A DNA stretch of 64,000 nt, from NCBI RefSeq assembly GCF_900090045.1, contig NC_041788.1, forward strand, positions 868,001 through 932,000, given 5' to 3'. The stretch is from Plasmodium malariae. Lineage: Eukaryota > Apicomplexa > Aconoidasida > Haemosporida > Plasmodiidae. Positions within the stretch are counted from its first letter, which is position 1; each line of letters starts with the position of its first letter. Below, one piece after another: positions 24,165-37,127 of the stretch. The notes beneath the pieces were generated by a model. That model made no database searches, had not been told where the DNA came from, and worked only from the letters and a program-made list of their open reading frames with translations. The translations under genes and the position numbers were made by a program.

Positions 24165-27100
24165 ATGATATTGAAAAAACTTTTAAATTTTAATATATTT
24201 CTTGTAACAGTTTTATCCTTAGCAAATACAAATTATGATAAGAAAAATACGTGTATGATAAAAAATATTTTTCGAAACAATTCATCCAGTATAGTTGGTC
24301 GCTTGCTAAATGTAAATTCAAATAAAAAAAAGTTAAGCACGCATATAAATTTCCCGTCCCTGATTTATGAACAAATTAAATTTTCCAAATTTTTGAATCT
24401 TGATAATATCTTTGAGAAGGATATTATTAAGAGTATTAAGCACAAAATAAAGAGACCCCCATCATATATCATACAGAAAAGACTAATGAGTGAAAAGGGA
24501 GATAATAATAACAATAGTAACAATAGCAGTGTAAATAATGAGAAAAAAAGGCAGGGTGTTATAACAAGTAATAATGATGGAGCTGATGACAAGAGGTTAA
24601 AGTCCACAAATGAAAGTGATTTAGGAGTAACCGGAACAAATGATATGAATAACGGCGGTATAAGCAACAACAATAATGGCGCTAACAATAGCGGTAATGG
24701 AAATGCTGGTGGTAAGAAGGACCCAAAAATTCATTACCGAACAGACTACAGAGCATCTGGATTTGCTATTAATAATGTAACACTGAATATAAATATATAT
24801 GACAATGAAACAACAGTGAGATCTATGCTTGATATGATGACTAGTGAACATTATTCAGGAGAAGATTTAGTTTTCGATGGTGTAGGATTGAAAATCAATG
24901 AAATATCACTTGATAACAAAAAATTAGTTGAAGGAGAACAATATACGTATGATAATGAATTTTTAACTATATTTTCCAAGTATGTTCCAAAGGGAAAATT
25001 TGTATTCGGTTCGGAAGTTATAATACATCCAGAGACGAATTATGCATTAACTGGTTTATACAAATCGAAGAATATAATAGTTTCTCAATGTGAAGCTACA
25101 GGATTTCGTCGTATAACATTTTTTATTGATAGACCAGATATGATGGCAAAGTATGATGTAACACTAACAGCTGAGAAGGCAAAATACCCCATACTTTTAA
25201 GTAATGGAGATAAATTAAATGAATTTGAAATACCAGGAGGTAGACATGGTGCAAGATTTAATGATCCTCATTTGAAACCATGCTATTTATTTGCTGTAGT
25301 TGCAGGAGACCTTAAACATTTAAGTGATAAGTATGTTACCAAGTTTTCAAAAAGAAATGTAGAATTATATGTTTTTGCTGAAGAAAAATATGTATCAAAA
25401 TTAAAATGGGCTTTAGAATGTCTAAAAAAAGCTATGAAATTTGATGAAGATTATTTTGGTTTAGAATATGATTTATCTAGATTGAATTTAGTGGCTGTAT
25501 CCGATTTCAATGTTGGTGCAATGGAAAATAAAGGATTAAATATATTTAATGCAAATTCATTGTTAGCTTCTAAAAAAACATCCATCGATTTTTCATATGA
25601 ACGAATATTAACAGTTGTAGGTCATGAGTATTTTCACAATTATACAGGTAATAGAGTTACACTAAGAGATTGGTTTCAATTAACATTAAAAGAAGGATTA
25701 ACAGTACATAGAGAAAATTTATTCTCTGAACAAACTACCAAAACTGCTACATTCAGATTAGACCATGTTGATTTGATTAGAAGTGTTCAATTTTTAGAAG
25801 ATTCCTCTCCTTTGTCTCATCCAATAAGACCAGAATCTTATGTTAGTATGGAAAATTTTTATACTACAACAGTATATGATAAAGGTAGTGAAGTTATGAG
25901 AATGTACCAAACAATTTTAGGTGATGAGTATTATAAAAAAGGTATGGAAATTTATATTAAAAAAAATGATGGAGGTACAGCAACATGTGAAGATTTTAAT
26001 AGTGCAATGAATGAAGCATATAAATTAAAAAAAGGGGATAGTTCATATAATTTAGACCAATATTTATTATGGTATTCTCAAAGTGGAACACCACATGTTA
26101 CTGCAGAATATATATATGATGAACACAAGAAAACTTTTACCATTAATGTAAGTCAGTACACAAATCCTGATGAAAATCAAAAAGAAAAGAAGGCATTATT
26201 CATTCCAATGAAAGTTGGTTTTATTAACCCACGTACAGGAAAAGAAGAAATTCCTGAAATTACATATGAATTTAAAAAGGATAAAGAAACTTTTGTTATT
26301 TATAATGTCAATGAAAAACCTATTCCATCACTTTTCAGAGGATTTAGTGCACCTGTTTATATTAAAGACAATTTAACGGACGAAGAACGTATATTATTAT
26401 TAAAATATGACACAGATTCCTTTGTTAGATATAATGTATGTGTTGATTTGTATATGAAACAAATTGAAAAGAATTATAATGAATTGTTACAGGCCAAAAG
26501 TTCACAGGGAAATACCGACATATGTGCAAGTAATGCAGTGAATAATGATGTGAATGCTGGAGGAGATGCTACCTTACATGGTGTGGAAAAATCAAATCTA
26601 ACCCCTGTTAGTGAAGACTTTATTAATGCTATGAAATATTTCTTGGAAGATGAACATGCAGATCCTGGCTTCAAGTCCTATATAATAACTCTTCCTCGTG
26701 ATAGATATATTATAAATCATATAAAAAATGTTGACACAGATGTGCTAGCTGATACGAGAGACTTTATTTATAAACAAATTGGTGATAAATTAAATGATCT
26801 TTATTTTAAAATATTCAAGAAGATTGAATCAAAAGCAGATGATATGACACATTTTAATGATGAATCTTATGTAGACTTTGAACAAATCAATATGAGAAAA
26901 TTAAGAAATACTTTGTTAACTCTATTAAGTAAAGCCAAATATCCAAATATGTTAGATCATATTATGCAACATTCCAACTCCCCATATCCATCTAACTGGC
27001 TTACTAGTTTTGCAGTCTCAGCATATTATGATAAATATTTTGAACTGTATGATAAGACCTATCAACTTTCCAAAGACGACGAATTACTTTTACAAGAATG

Positions 27101-27470
27101 GTTAAAAACAGCATCGAGATCTGATAGAAGTGATATATATGATATTATAAAAAAGCTAGAAACTGAAGTTTTAAAAGATAGTAAAAACCCAAATGTTATT
27201 AGAGCAGTATATCTTCCATTTACGTTCAACTTAAGGTACTTTAATGATATATCGGGAAAGGGATACAAATTATTAGCAGATGTTATTATGAAAGTTGATA
27301 AGTTCAATCCTATGGTAGCAACACAGTTATGTGATCCATTTAAATTATGGAATAAGTTAGACTTAAAAAGACAAGATTTAATGCTTAGCGAAATGAACAG
27401 AGTACTAGAAATGGAAAACATTTCAAATAACTTAAAGGAATACTTACTAAGATTAACAAACAAATTGTAG
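24165..27470 (+). CDS. M1AAP: M1-family alanyl aminopeptidase (PfA-M1 orthologue)
   Basis: Single exon, 1101 residues. Zinc metallo-aminopeptidase that removes N-terminal residues from haemoglobin-derived and other peptides; a known antimalarial target. Exopeptidase motif GAMEN is at 451-455; zinc site HEYFH has His487, Glu488 and His491, with Glu510 in the following [15 protein letters not shown] helix; the transition-state Tyr is in [10 protein letters not shown]. The N-terminus has a hydrophobic stretch (about 8-22, [11 protein letters not shown]) and then Asn/Gly-rich disorder to about 190, matching the cleaved leader of the family. The C-terminal domain ends [13 protein letters not shown]. 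Compared with the P. falciparum protein as I remember it, there is an extra Ser/Asn/Gly/Ala-rich linker of about 25-30 residues near 777-813. ATG at 24165 follows a poly(T) and A-rich leader. Confidence 0.97.
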   Translation: MILKKLLNFNIFLVTVLSLANTNYDKKNTCMIKNIFRNNSSSIVGRLLNVNSNKKKLSTHINFPSLIYEQIKFSKFLNLDNIFEKDIIKSIKHKIKRPPSYIIQKRLMSEKGDNNNNSNNSSVNNEKKRQGVITSNNDGADDKRLKSTNESDLGVTGTNDMNNGGISNNNNGANNSGNGNAGGKKDPKIHYRTDYRASGFAINNVTLNINIYDNETTVRSMLDMMTSEHYSGEDLVFDGVGLKINEISLDNKKLVEGEQYTYDNEFLTIFSKYVPKGKFVFGSEVIIHPETNYALTGLYKSKNIIVSQCEATGFRRITFFIDRPDMMAKYDVTLTAEKAKYPILLSNGDKLNEFEIPGGRHGARFNDPHLKPCYLFAVVAGDLKHLSDKYVTKFSKRNVELYVFAEEKYVSKLKWALECLKKAMKFDEDYFGLEYDLSRLNLVAVSDFNVGAMENKGLNIFNANSLLASKKTSIDFSYERILTVVGHEYFHNYTGNRVTLRDWFQLTLKEGLTVHRENLFSEQTTKTATFRLDHVDLIRSVQFLEDSSPLSHPIRPESYVSMENFYTTTVYDKGSEVMRMYQTILGDEYYKKGMEIYIKKNDGGTATCEDFNSAMNEAYKLKKGDSSYNLDQYLLWYSQSGTPHVTAEYIYDEHKKTFTINVSQYTNPDENQKEKKALFIPMKVGFINPRTGKEEIPEITYEFKKDKETFVIYNVNEKPIPSLFRGFSAPVYIKDNLTDEERILLLKYDTDSFVRYNVCVDLYMKQIEKNYNELLQAKSSQGNTDICASNAVNNDVNAGGDATLHGVEKSNLTPVSEDFINAMKYFLEDEHADPGFKSYIITLPRDRYIINHIKNVDTDVLADTRDFIYKQIGDKLNDLYFKIFKKIESKADDMTHFNDESYVDFEQINMRKLRNTLLTLLSKAKYPNMLDHIMQHSNSPYPSNWLTSFAVSAYYDKYFELYDKTYQLSKDDELLLQEWLKTASRSDRSDIYDIIKKLETEVLKDSKNPNVIRAVYLPFTFNLRYFNDISGKGYKLLADVIMKVDKFNPMVATQLCDPFKLWNKLDLKRQDLMLSEMNRVLEMENISNNLKEYLLRLTNKL

Positions 27471-27553
27471 GAAGATTGTCATCCTTGTTGTATAATAATA
27501 TATTTTAACTGCTTTTATGAAATGAGACCTTTGTGCAGCATATTCGTGTGAAG

Positions 27554-27588
<35 letters not shown>

Positions 27589-27965
27589 ACACAAATACAA
27601 TACAAATACATATATATACATGTATATACATGTATACATACCCATATACACACCCGTACACAGATATATATCTTTATTTTTTCCATTTAATGCTGCATAT
27701 ATCAAGTATACACTGCTGTAGCATATGTAGAAAGTTATTATATATAAATATTTTTGCAAAATTTTAATTTTTTGTTCAGAAGAAAAAAAAAAAAAAAAAA
27801 AAAAATTACATCATTATGAACGCTAGCTATATCACGAATTCATAAAAGGAACTCAGCTTTGTATTCATTAATCGGTTAATTGATTAAAGAAAAACTCAGG
27901 CATCCAGGATGGGCGCATTTTCATATACGCATAAGCATAAATGTAAACATATATATGTGCAACTG

Positions 27966-28012
<47 letters not shown>

Positions 28013-29317
28013 CATTTATCTTATGCACCTTGAGGAACAGAACATTTTGTCGCTTTAATTTTTTCGTGTGCTTTTCACGCGCAAACCTAAATGCGGCTAA
28101 ACAAGCAGCTACAATTATATCTTATCAAGGATTATTGTGTAAAAAGTTCACTTAATATTTTTTATATTATTTGGATTATAATAAAATTAAAAATATGCCT
28201 TTAAAGGTATTTTTGTAACGTATATATGATTAAACCATTTGTGGGTATAGGTTTTGTGTACCGACGAAGTTACATTTGAATATATGCATTTCGTACAAAT
28301 TAGTACGCTACACATATATATATATACAGAGAGAGAGAGACCCACATGTGTACATATGTATAATCATATAAGCAATATGATCATTTCTGCCTTTTTGCAT
28401 ATATGATAATTTGCATCCGTTTTAACGCAAATTAGCAAGAATGAAGTTAACCTTACGTACCACTAAAATGTTTGACCAGTTTTTCACTAATTGATGGTAA
28501 AAACTTGAACAGTCAGTAGAACTATGTTCACATTTGTAAAAAATGTTTACAGCTGTACATAAATAAATCAAACCAAACATATGTAATTTTATTCTTTATA
28601 TATATAATGAAACACCTTTTTATTCATATTTTTAATTACAATTTTCTGTTTTTTCCTGACTATTCAAAAATATACTAAATTCACAATTTAACAAAAGCAG
28701 GAATATATGCATTCCCATACACTTTCTAAAATTAATGACCCGTTCACTCATTAAAGTATTTAGGACTAATGAAAAAGATTTACATTTTGCATTCGAAATT
28801 GGAATGAATGATTATATAGCGCCTATAAATTAAACAGAGGGCTACATATTTTAACGTACACATTTTTCCGAGAAATAACTCAAATATTCATTTCAGCTGT
28901 TTTTGTTCTCACACAATAAAAAAAAAAAATTGTATAGAATTAAATTAAATTATATTTTATTGTATTGTATTATATTAACATAAAATAATATAGCCAGACT
29001 TTCCCTACAGATAAATGAATTATCGAGTTGACGTATAAATTAACCTTCAATTGTTATGTAAATTGTTCACGGATACTGTTTTTGCTATAAATATTCAAAT
29101 GCACTCGCAAAAATGTGTAAATAAGTGTAATGATGTATATTTAAGAAAAAAAAGCACACTACTGCCTTCGCCTTGAAATGTTCTTTTTTCTTTCAATATG
29201 GAAAAAATTATAATTATTTTTTAAATAAAAAAAAAAAAAAAGTTATCCACTTTCTTATAATAATTGCTATGTATTATATACCCAACGACTGAACAGTAAT
29301 GATAAAAATAGTGTAGC

Positions 29318-29353
<36 letters not shown>

Positions 29354-30799
29354 AAACGTATGTAATATATATATATGTATATATATATATATGTGTATGT
29401 ATTATATATATGTATCATGCATATATACGTAAGCGCATACGTGTGCAAATGCATACACATTAATATACACATAAGCAAATACTTGACCACTGCGCAAAAT
29501 TGCCAAAATGCTAGATTATAATTTTAACATAAAATTTTAAAAGCACATAATATATTTTCATTCAGTGATCCATATATAGATACGTTCACACATATTTAAT
29601 ATATTTTACTTTGGTTAAAGGTAAAAGAAAAAATTTTAAAATAATTCAAAGAGCAAATTTCATATGTGACAAGGCACAATGAATATTTTTTTTGACACAA
29701 ATGCGTATGAACAAAAATGGGTAAATTTTTAAAGTGTTAAAAAAGAAAAGATAAGATAAGAAAAAGATAAGAAAAGAAAAAGATAAGAAAAGAAAAAGAT
29801 AAGAAAAGAAAAAGATAAGAAAAGAAAAAGATAAGAAAAGAAAAAGATAAGAAAAGAAAAAGATAAGAAAAGAAAAAGATAAGAAAAGAAAAAGATAAGA
29901 AAAGAAAAAGATAAGAAAAGAAAAAGATAAGAAAAGAAAAAGATATGAAAAAGAATAAGAATAAGAATAAGAATAAGGAATTGAAACAATACAATGCAAA
30001 AGAGGCAGTTAAGGAAATAATTTTAAAATGTTTTGAAAAATACGCATTTTTATATATATTATCCATAAAGAAAAAACAGTGATATGATATAATATATATA
30101 TATATATATTAAATATCAGATATATGTTTGAAAAACCAATGTAACGAATATAACGAATGAAACGAATATAACGAATGAAACGAATATAACGAATGAAACG
30201 AATATAACGAATGAAACGAATATAACGAATGAAACGAATATAACAAATGAAACGAATATAACGAATGCAACGAATGTACGAAAGTACGAACGTGCTAATT
30301 ACATAAAATTTACAGTGACACGATATTGCCTCCTTTTTGCGGAATTGAAGGCATAAATACATTTTACGCATTTTTAAGGTGGAATAATTTTTCACAAGAT
30401 AAAATAAAAATGAGAACTGTGTTTACCATTTTTAAGGACAATTCAAAGATTAAATTTTTTCCTTATTAAGCGTTTGATAATTTTATAAAGATATATGTGT
30501 GTATAATTATTTATTTAAGCATATTTGTAAATTATTCAATAATGTGACTGTTTTGGGAAGTACACCTTCTATTTACACAAATTTCAACATTTTATATAAC
30601 ATTTTTTTTTTTTTTTTTTTTGTGGGTACTCGTAATTCTTACCTATTTTTTATTACGCTTTACGTATTACATTTTTGCCATCTGCATTTCCATATCTCTA
30701 TTTACTTATTACACTTTTCCAATAGCACTTTTTTTGTGTCCCTAAGCGGTCTACTTCTTTACACTTGCTATATATATTTTTTTTTTTTTTTTCCGAAAA
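27471..30799. repeat. Intergenic region with polypurine and 18-bp tandem arrays
   Basis: 3.3 kb between two + strand genes. Tracts: poly(A) 27559-27587 and 27782-27805; (TA)n about 27975-28010; poly(A) 29321-29348; a 16-bp polypurine array (AAGAAAAGAAAAAGAT) at about 29745-29960; a 9/18-bp array (CGAATATAA CGAATGAAA) at about 30135-30280; and T-runs ahead of the V-ATPase start. Long open frames here only translate the repeats. No convincing gene; a hairpin at 28407-28434 is noted separately. Confidence 0.75.
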
Positions 30800-32635
30800 A
30801 TGACAAAAGCAACAACTGAAAATGAAGAACCTGGTATAGTTTACAAAGTAGCAGGGTCCCTGGTTATAGCAGAGAATATGAGTGGGACAAGAATGTACGA
30901 GCTAGCTAAAGTAGGATGGAACAAATTAGTAGGGGAAATTATAAGATTAGAAGGGAATTATGCATATATACAAGTGTACGAAGACACATCTGGTTTATCT
31001 GTAGGAGATCCTGTAACAAAAACAGGAAATGCTTTATCTGTAGAATTAGGACCAGGAATATTAGATAACATATATGATGGTATTCAAAGACCATTAGAAA
31101 GAATTGCAAATGTATGTGGTGATGTGTACATATTTAAAGGAATTGATATGACTTCTTTAGATCATGAAAAACAGTGGAATTTTTATGCTGATAAAAATGT
31201 AAAAATAAATGATATAGTAACAGGTGGAGATATGTTTGGATATGTAGATGAAAATAAATTATTCAAAGAACATAAAATTATGGCCCCACCTAATGCTAAA
31301 GGTCGTGTTACGTATATTGCACCTGATGGAACATATACATTAAAAGACAAAATATTTGAATTAGAATATCAGGGGAAAAAGTTTACTTATGGTTTATCTC
31401 ATTTATGGCCAGTAAGAGAACCTAGACCTGTTCTAGAAAAAGTAACAGGTGATACATTATTATTAACAGGACAAAGAGTTTTAGATTCATTATTTCCAAC
31501 AGTACAAGGTGGTACTTGTGCTATTCCAGGTGCATTTGGTTGTGGAAAGACATGTGTATCTCAAGCTTTATCAAAATATTCGAATAGTGAAGTAATTATA
31601 TATGTTGGATGTGGAGAAAGAGGTAATGAAATGGCTGAAATTTTATCAGATTTTCCTGAATTAACAACAAAAGTAGATAATGAAGATGTTGGAATAATGC
31701 AAAGAACATGCTTAGTAGCCAATACTTCAAATATGCCTGTTGCAGCTAGAGAAGCTAGTATTTATACTGGTATTACTTTATGTGAATATTTCCGTGATAT
31801 GGGTTATAATGCTACTATGATGGCAGATAGTACAAGTAGATGGGCAGAGGCATTAAGAGAAATATCAGGACGATTAGCTGAAATGCCTGCTGATAGTGGA
31901 TATCCAGCTTATTTAGGTGCAAGATTAGCTTCTTTTTATGAGCGTGCAGGTAAAGTCAAATGTATTGGTTCTCCATCTCGCATGGGATCAATAACAATCG
32001 TAGGTGCTGTATCACCTCCAGGTGGAGATTTTTCTGATCCTGTTACTACTGCAACTATGTCTATTGTTCAAGCTTTTTGGGGATTAGACAAAAAACTTGC
32101 ACAAAGGAAACATTTCCCTTCAGTTAATTGGTCAACCTCTTTTTCAAAATATGTTAGACAATTAGAACAATATTTTGATAATTTTGATCAAGACTTTTTA
32201 TCCTTAAGGCAAAAAATAAGTGATATATTACAACAAGAAAGTGATTTAAATGATATCGTACAACTAGTAGGAAAAGATTCTTTATCAGAAGATCAAAAGG
32301 TTGTAATGGAAGTTGCAAAAATCATTAGAGAAGATTTCCTTCAACAAAATGCATTTAGTGATTATGATTACATGTGTCCTTTACAAAAAACTGTAGGTAT
32401 GATGAAAATCATTTGCCATTTTTATGGACAATGCTTGCGAACATTGCAAGAATATGATTCAAGGGAAAGAAAAATTGGATGGGGCTCTATATATAATACT
32501 CTAAGACCTACCATTAACAAAATTACCCACATGAAATTTGAATCCCCTAAGAATACAGATGAGTACTTTAAAAAATACTTCAAAGCCCTGGAGGAGGAGA
32601 TAACTGTGGGGTTGCGTAACCTGGTTGAAAAGTAG
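30800..32635 (+). CDS. VapA: V-type proton ATPase catalytic subunit A
   Basis: Single exon, 611 residues, the family's usual length. It hydrolyses ATP in the peripheral V1 head to drive proton pumping across the digestive vacuole, acidocalcisome and parasite plasma membranes. Visible: N-terminal beta-barrel from [20 protein letters not shown], the A-subunit-specific non-homologous insert (about 130-220), Walker A GAFGCGKT at 244-251, the glutamate finger region [12 protein letters not shown], Walker B-type [20 protein letters not shown], and the C-terminal domain with [20 protein letters not shown]. Cys in the P loop (GCGKT) is the hallmark of V-type A subunits. The start codon directly follows a T-rich tract and the CCGAAAAATG context; homology begins within 20 residues. 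Confidence 0.97.
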   Translation: MTKATTENEEPGIVYKVAGSLVIAENMSGTRMYELAKVGWNKLVGEIIRLEGNYAYIQVYEDTSGLSVGDPVTKTGNALSVELGPGILDNIYDGIQRPLERIANVCGDVYIFKGIDMTSLDHEKQWNFYADKNVKINDIVTGGDMFGYVDENKLFKEHKIMAPPNAKGRVTYIAPDGTYTLKDKIFELEYQGKKFTYGLSHLWPVREPRPVLEKVTGDTLLLTGQRVLDSLFPTVQGGTCAIPGAFGCGKTCVSQALSKYSNSEVIIYVGCGERGNEMAEILSDFPELTTKVDNEDVGIMQRTCLVANTSNMPVAAREASIYTGITLCEYFRDMGYNATMMADSTSRWAEALREISGRLAEMPADSGYPAYLGARLASFYERAGKVKCIGSPSRMGSITIVGAVSPPGGDFSDPVTTATMSIVQAFWGLDKKLAQRKHFPSVNWSTSFSKYVRQLEQYFDNFDQDFLSLRQKISDILQQESDLNDIVQLVGKDSLSEDQKVVMEVAKIIREDFLQQNAFSDYDYMCPLQKTVGMMKIICHFYGQCLRTLQEYDSRERKIGWGSIYNTLRPTINKITHMKFESPKNTDEYFKKYFKALEEEITVGLRNLVEK

Positions 32636-32642
32636 ATACGTT

Positions 32643-32673
<31 letters not shown>

Positions 32674-33484
32674 TATATGCATGGTTGTATATGTGTGTGT
32701 ATTTCTATGTGTATGCATATTTATGTGAGAGTACACACACGCCTACTTATCGTGGATGAAAAAATATGACGTATATATTATAATACCACCTTTTTAGTAC
32801 TGAGAAGTGAAATTTTAAATTAAGATCATTTTTTGTATTTTTGTTTATATCATATATTTGAGCATTAATCAATATTTCCATATTTCCATTTTTCCATTAC
32901 CCCATATACTCATTATCTTTTTTTCCCATTATCCTATTTTCCCACCATAATTTTTTTTCCTCTTTAATGTATGTTTAATGTTTTAAGAATATGCCATTTA
33001 TTTCAAAGAGTGTAAGAAGTTCATATGCATTTACGTCTCTTCTTTTTTTCCCATTCATGTTACAGCACAAAAATTTATTTTTGTGCATGCCTTGATTTTT
33101 AATGAAAAATTTACTTTTTCCTGTTTTTTCCATTTTTTCTATATTTTTCCACCTTATTTCCATTTTATTTCCATCTTGTTTCTACCTTTTTTCCATTTTT
33201 TTCAATTTTCTTTTCTTTTTTTTATTTTTTTAAAGGACAAATCCAATATTATTTTTAATTTTTTTTTTTTTTTTTTTTCATTTGTTTATTATAAATAAGG
33301 GTGGCATATATATATTTGCTCCCATACACCCAAGGAATGTAAACATATTCAACTCGCATATATGTGTATATATATACATATGTATGTATATACGTATGAA
33401 CATTTAAGTAATCCCTTAATTTTTTATTTTTATAAAGTTTTTGCTGCGTTATTTAACGAATGCATTAATAATACGTATGTATAT

Positions 33485-33518
<34 letters not shown>

Positions 33519-33871
33519 ATATATATTTATATATGGGAACACATATATAAACTACCAGTTCTTATGCACACCTTCATTTCAGTTTTCATTTACTCCTCCA
33601 TTTATTGTATATTAAAATTTATTATTGCATTTTATGCACATTGCTATATGTTAAGATCGGCGTTATATTTCTTTCTTGAGAATAGGAAAATTAATCAAAA
33701 AAAAAAAAAGAGTCAAATAAAAGAAAAGGGATATATGTAATTATAACTAAAAATGAAATACATCAAATTAATACAAAAGTTCAGGATAAAAGGAAAAGAC
33801 TAAAAAAAAAAAAAAAAAAAATTGGATTTTTCCTTTAAAAAAATAAAATAAAATAAAATAACACTGGATTT

Positions 33872-33904
<33 letters not shown>

Positions 33905-34493
33905 TTGGAAATTACCAAACACAAATAAAACAAAATAGTTTTTTTTTCAAAGACAGCTATCAATTTAGGTATATAAAGGTGTAGTGCAAAATTAAGAGGT
34001 ATAATATCAAAAGGGGAAATAATAAAAGACAATTTCTGTCTACATAAGGGTGCAGAGGCATCACACTGTAAAACTTTATTAGTTACAATTTTTTAATTTA
34101 AAAGATAAAAATAATAAATTAGTAACACTCATTAATATTTATTAATTCATAAAAATGCATGTTTTTATTTCTTTTTATTCGTGCCTCCAATTTGGTAGGA
34201 CATCACATGTACACATACCTACATATATGCAAGTACCTGTACACATATACCATCGTGGTCAATATATATTAGGTGTTTCCAAATAGGGCCTAAAAAATTG
34301 GTAGTTAAAATGTACTACATATGAACAGTATTCCGATAAATAATTTCTCTCAGTAATCATTAAAAAATATTTGTGTATATTGAGAATTATTCTACAAAAA
34401 CTGTAAAGAAGTATAAGCGGAATTATTCGAGCTAGAAGCCATTTCTATTCTTGATTATTTTTTGTCCATTATGGCATATACATTTTAAAGAAG

Positions 34494-34527
<34 letters not shown>

Positions 34528-35939
34528 CAAATATATAGATGAATATATAAATAAATGACTATATAAATAGATGAATCAATTTTGTCATTATTTTAAAATG
34601 CTACATATTTTAATAAGTAGAAACACTTAACAAGTAATCATCTGAAAATGCATTTATTTTTTACTTAGGAAAAGACGCAAAGAGCAAATTCCAAGTGAAT
34701 TTTATAGTTAATAAGCATTTCGATTAATTTTACAAATTAGTCATATTTTACAATTAATCGTTTTCATGATATGTCCTTCTGTTAATTTATTTTTTACTAC
34801 ATGTGCCCTACATGGAGGCATGTACATTTTTTCCCTTATCCAACATTTTGAGATAAAGATGTATCCTTTACAATTACAACGTTTTTATGTGCTTTATATA
34901 TATATATATATGTTTTTTATTTTATTTTTCTAAAATGTATAACATAATTTTTATGCATCATTTAAGCACGTAAACTGTCGTTTCAACATTTTTTTTTGTT
35001 TTTCTCTCTGGATGGGTATAACACTACACAGATGGTATTGTATGTATGTGCATATAAATGTGCCACTTCCTATTTTGTAAAAAGCCTTACTATTAATTTG
35101 AGAAATAAATGAGTATCAAAACTGAATTAATAAATTAATTCACAATCTCTTTTTTGGTATTTTTTTTTTTTTTTTTGATATTTTCTGAAATTAACAAAAA
35201 GAACAAATTTGAGCAAAAAAGTAAAAATAACAACATTACTGGAAAATTTGAAAAAGGAAATATGATACATGTACTTAAGTAATAAAAATGAACCTCTCTA
35301 ACAATATACACTTTATAATTCATACATATGTGTAAATGTTAATATAAATGTGAATGTAAACATAAAAAGGAAAAAAGAGAAATTAAAGGCATACAGCCAT
35401 ATGTGAGAAATAATCTGTAGGAACTATTTGTAGTCAGGCATACAAATATGAACACAAATATATACACGAACGCATACATGAACGCATACACGAATGCATA
35501 CACGAATGCATACACGAATGCATACACGAATGCATACACTAATGCATACACGAACGCATACATGAATGCATACACGAATGCATACACTAATGCATACACG
35601 AATGTGTACACGAATGTATACCTGAATGTATACATTATTGTGCACAGAAGTTTACATAACTAGCAAATTAGGGGAACGTTACACCAATTTTAACACACGA
35701 CGACGTAATGTACATGCACATTTTTAAAAATTGACATTTAAAAAAATATGTTATTTGTATTTTAAAAGGAAAAGGTAAAAAACTACATCATTGCTAACTG
35801 AATATGCCGTTCATTTGGGAACAGCACACATATATTTATATATATATATATATGTTTGCACGTATGCATACATAAATATTTATATATTTCTCTTCTTTTG
35901 TGTGAGTAAAAAAAATATCACTTGGTACAGTTCAACAAT
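32636..35939. other. Intergenic region with repeats and possible cryptic minus-strand exons
   Basis: 3.3 kb between two + strand genes. Simple tracts include (TA)n at about 32647-32672, 33479-33530 and 34497-34525, poly(A) near 33803-33820 and 33877-33903, and a 12-bp array (CGAATGCATACA) at about 35445-35650. The segment 33916-34442 is GC-richer with splice-like signals on the minus strand, described separately. Nothing else supported. Confidence 0.6.
33916..34442 (-). other. Possible spliced minus-strand transcript, exons uncertain
   Basis: Three splice-bounded blocks are visible on the minus strand: an ATG-initiated 16-codon open block at 34392-34442 (MASSSNNSAYTSLQFL), a block at 34237-34289 after a TTTTTTAG acceptor (PIWKHLIYIDHDGICVQ), and a block from 34065 down to about 33916 after GTTTTACAG (starting CDASAPLCRQKLSF, open 50 or more codons to a GTAATT donor). 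Blocks two and three join in phase. The first does not join in phase to the second, and an alternative frame of the third block also stays open (MPLHPYVDRNC then a hydrophobic run), so the structure is unsettled. It could equally be chance. Confidence 0.2.
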
Positions 35940-37127
35940 ATGCACTTAAGAAACCGTCTTTTGTTATTATTACTAGTAAAAACAATATTATGGAACTCGA
36001 AAAATAGTGAAAGTTTCATTTTAAAAAGGAAAGAGACAGTTGTAATTGGATCAACAGGAAATCGGAACAATAAAAAGAATATTAGAAGAAGGCTAATAAA
36101 AGAGGAAAGTATTGGCAATGAAACAGAACAAATTTTGACATCATCAGAAAACGAACATTATATAAGAAATAAATTAAAAGAATTTGAAAAATATAGAATA
36201 GAATCATATAGCTCCAAATACACTTTTTTTTTTCCAGGACAAGGAGAACAATATATATCTATGGGTTTAGATACTTATAATAATTGTAAGCAATCAAAAG
36301 AAATATATGATCGTGCAAGTAAAATTTTGGGTTATAATTTAATGGATGTAATTAAAAATGGACCAATAGAAAAATTAAAAAATTCAGAAATTGCACAGCC
36401 ATCTATTTATACAGTATCTATTGCTGCGTATGAAAAATTAAAATATGAAAATAATGAAGCACTTATGAAATTAAACTTATGTATGGGTTATTCATTAGGG
36501 GAATATTCCGCTTTAACATGTTCAGAATCCTTACCTTTTGAAGAAGGGGTATATTTAACAAAAGAAAGAGGAAAAGCTATGCAAAATTGTGCAAAATTGT
36601 ATGATATGACAACAGTTGCAATTGTTGGATTAACATTAGATACTATTTATAAATTAATAGAAGATGTTAATAAAGAAATGAAAGATGATATTTTTATTGT
36701 TAGTTATATGACAGATAAAAAATTTGGATTATGTGGAAAACCACAAAGTATGGAATACCTTAATAAATTGGCAAAAGAAAAATATAAAGCTATTTTTACA
36801 AAAAAATTACAAATATCTGGTGCATTCCACTCATCTTATATGTTCCCAGCTAGGAAAACATTAGAAAATGTATTAAATCAAATAAATTTTAAAAAGTTAA
36901 AAGTCCCTGTCTTGTCAAATGTAGATGGCAATGCATATGATGACCCCTCTATAATTAAACAGTTGTTGCTTCTCCAGTTAACTAGTCCCATAAAAATAAA
37001 TAGCTGTTTACAAAATATTTTAAAATATGGCTATGAATGTGGTTATGAATTAGGACCAGGTACTATTAACTCGAACCTTTTAAAAGATGTATCCCAAAAA
37101 AAAAAAACTGCTATTCCTTATATATGA
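35940..37127 (+). CDS. FabD: Malonyl-CoA:ACP transacylase, apicoplast (FabD/MCAT)
   Basis: Single exon, 395 residues from ATG 35940; a longer frame to 35922 would need a TTG start. It transfers malonyl from CoA to acyl carrier protein for type II fatty acid synthesis in the apicoplast. Visible: oxyanion-region FFPGQGEQYISMGLDTY, nucleophile elbow GYSLGEYSA with Ser185, the Arg of LTKERGKAMQ, and catalytic His297 in SGAFHSSYMFPARKTL, all in family order. Length matches a FabD domain (about 300) plus an N-terminal leader: a hydrophobic signal (RNRLLLLLLVKTILW, residues 4-18) then about 75 basic, Asn-rich residues, the bipartite arrangement expected for apicoplast import. The elbow reads GYSLG where most bacterial enzymes have GHSLG. 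Confidence 0.93.
   Translation: MHLRNRLLLLLLVKTILWNSKNSESFILKRKETVVIGSTGNRNNKKNIRRRLIKEESIGNETEQILTSSENEHYIRNKLKEFEKYRIESYSSKYTFFFPGQGEQYISMGLDTYNNCKQSKEIYDRASKILGYNLMDVIKNGPIEKLKNSEIAQPSIYTVSIAAYEKLKYENNEALMKLNLCMGYSLGEYSALTCSESLPFEEGVYLTKERGKAMQNCAKLYDMTTVAIVGLTLDTIYKLIEDVNKEMKDDIFIVSYMTDKKFGLCGKPQSMEYLNKLAKEKYKAIFTKKLQISGAFHSSYMFPARKTLENVLNQINFKKLKVPVLSNVDGNAYDDPSIIKQLLLLQLTSPIKINSCLQNILKYGYECGYELGPGTINSNLLKDVSQKKKTAIPYI

Noticed and set aside
28407..28500. 8-bp hairpin (TAATTTGC/GCAAATTA) followed by a 17-codon ATG frame
   Set aside because: Stem is short and mostly A/T, and the peptide too short to separate from chance in this spacer.
29646..30066. Three overlapping Phe/Leu/Ser repeat frames on the minus strand
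   Set aside because: Complement of the 16-bp polypurine array; periodic translation only.
35922..35939. FabD start at 35922
   Set aside because: It would be a TTG codon; ATG 35940 gives a complete signal-like leader.
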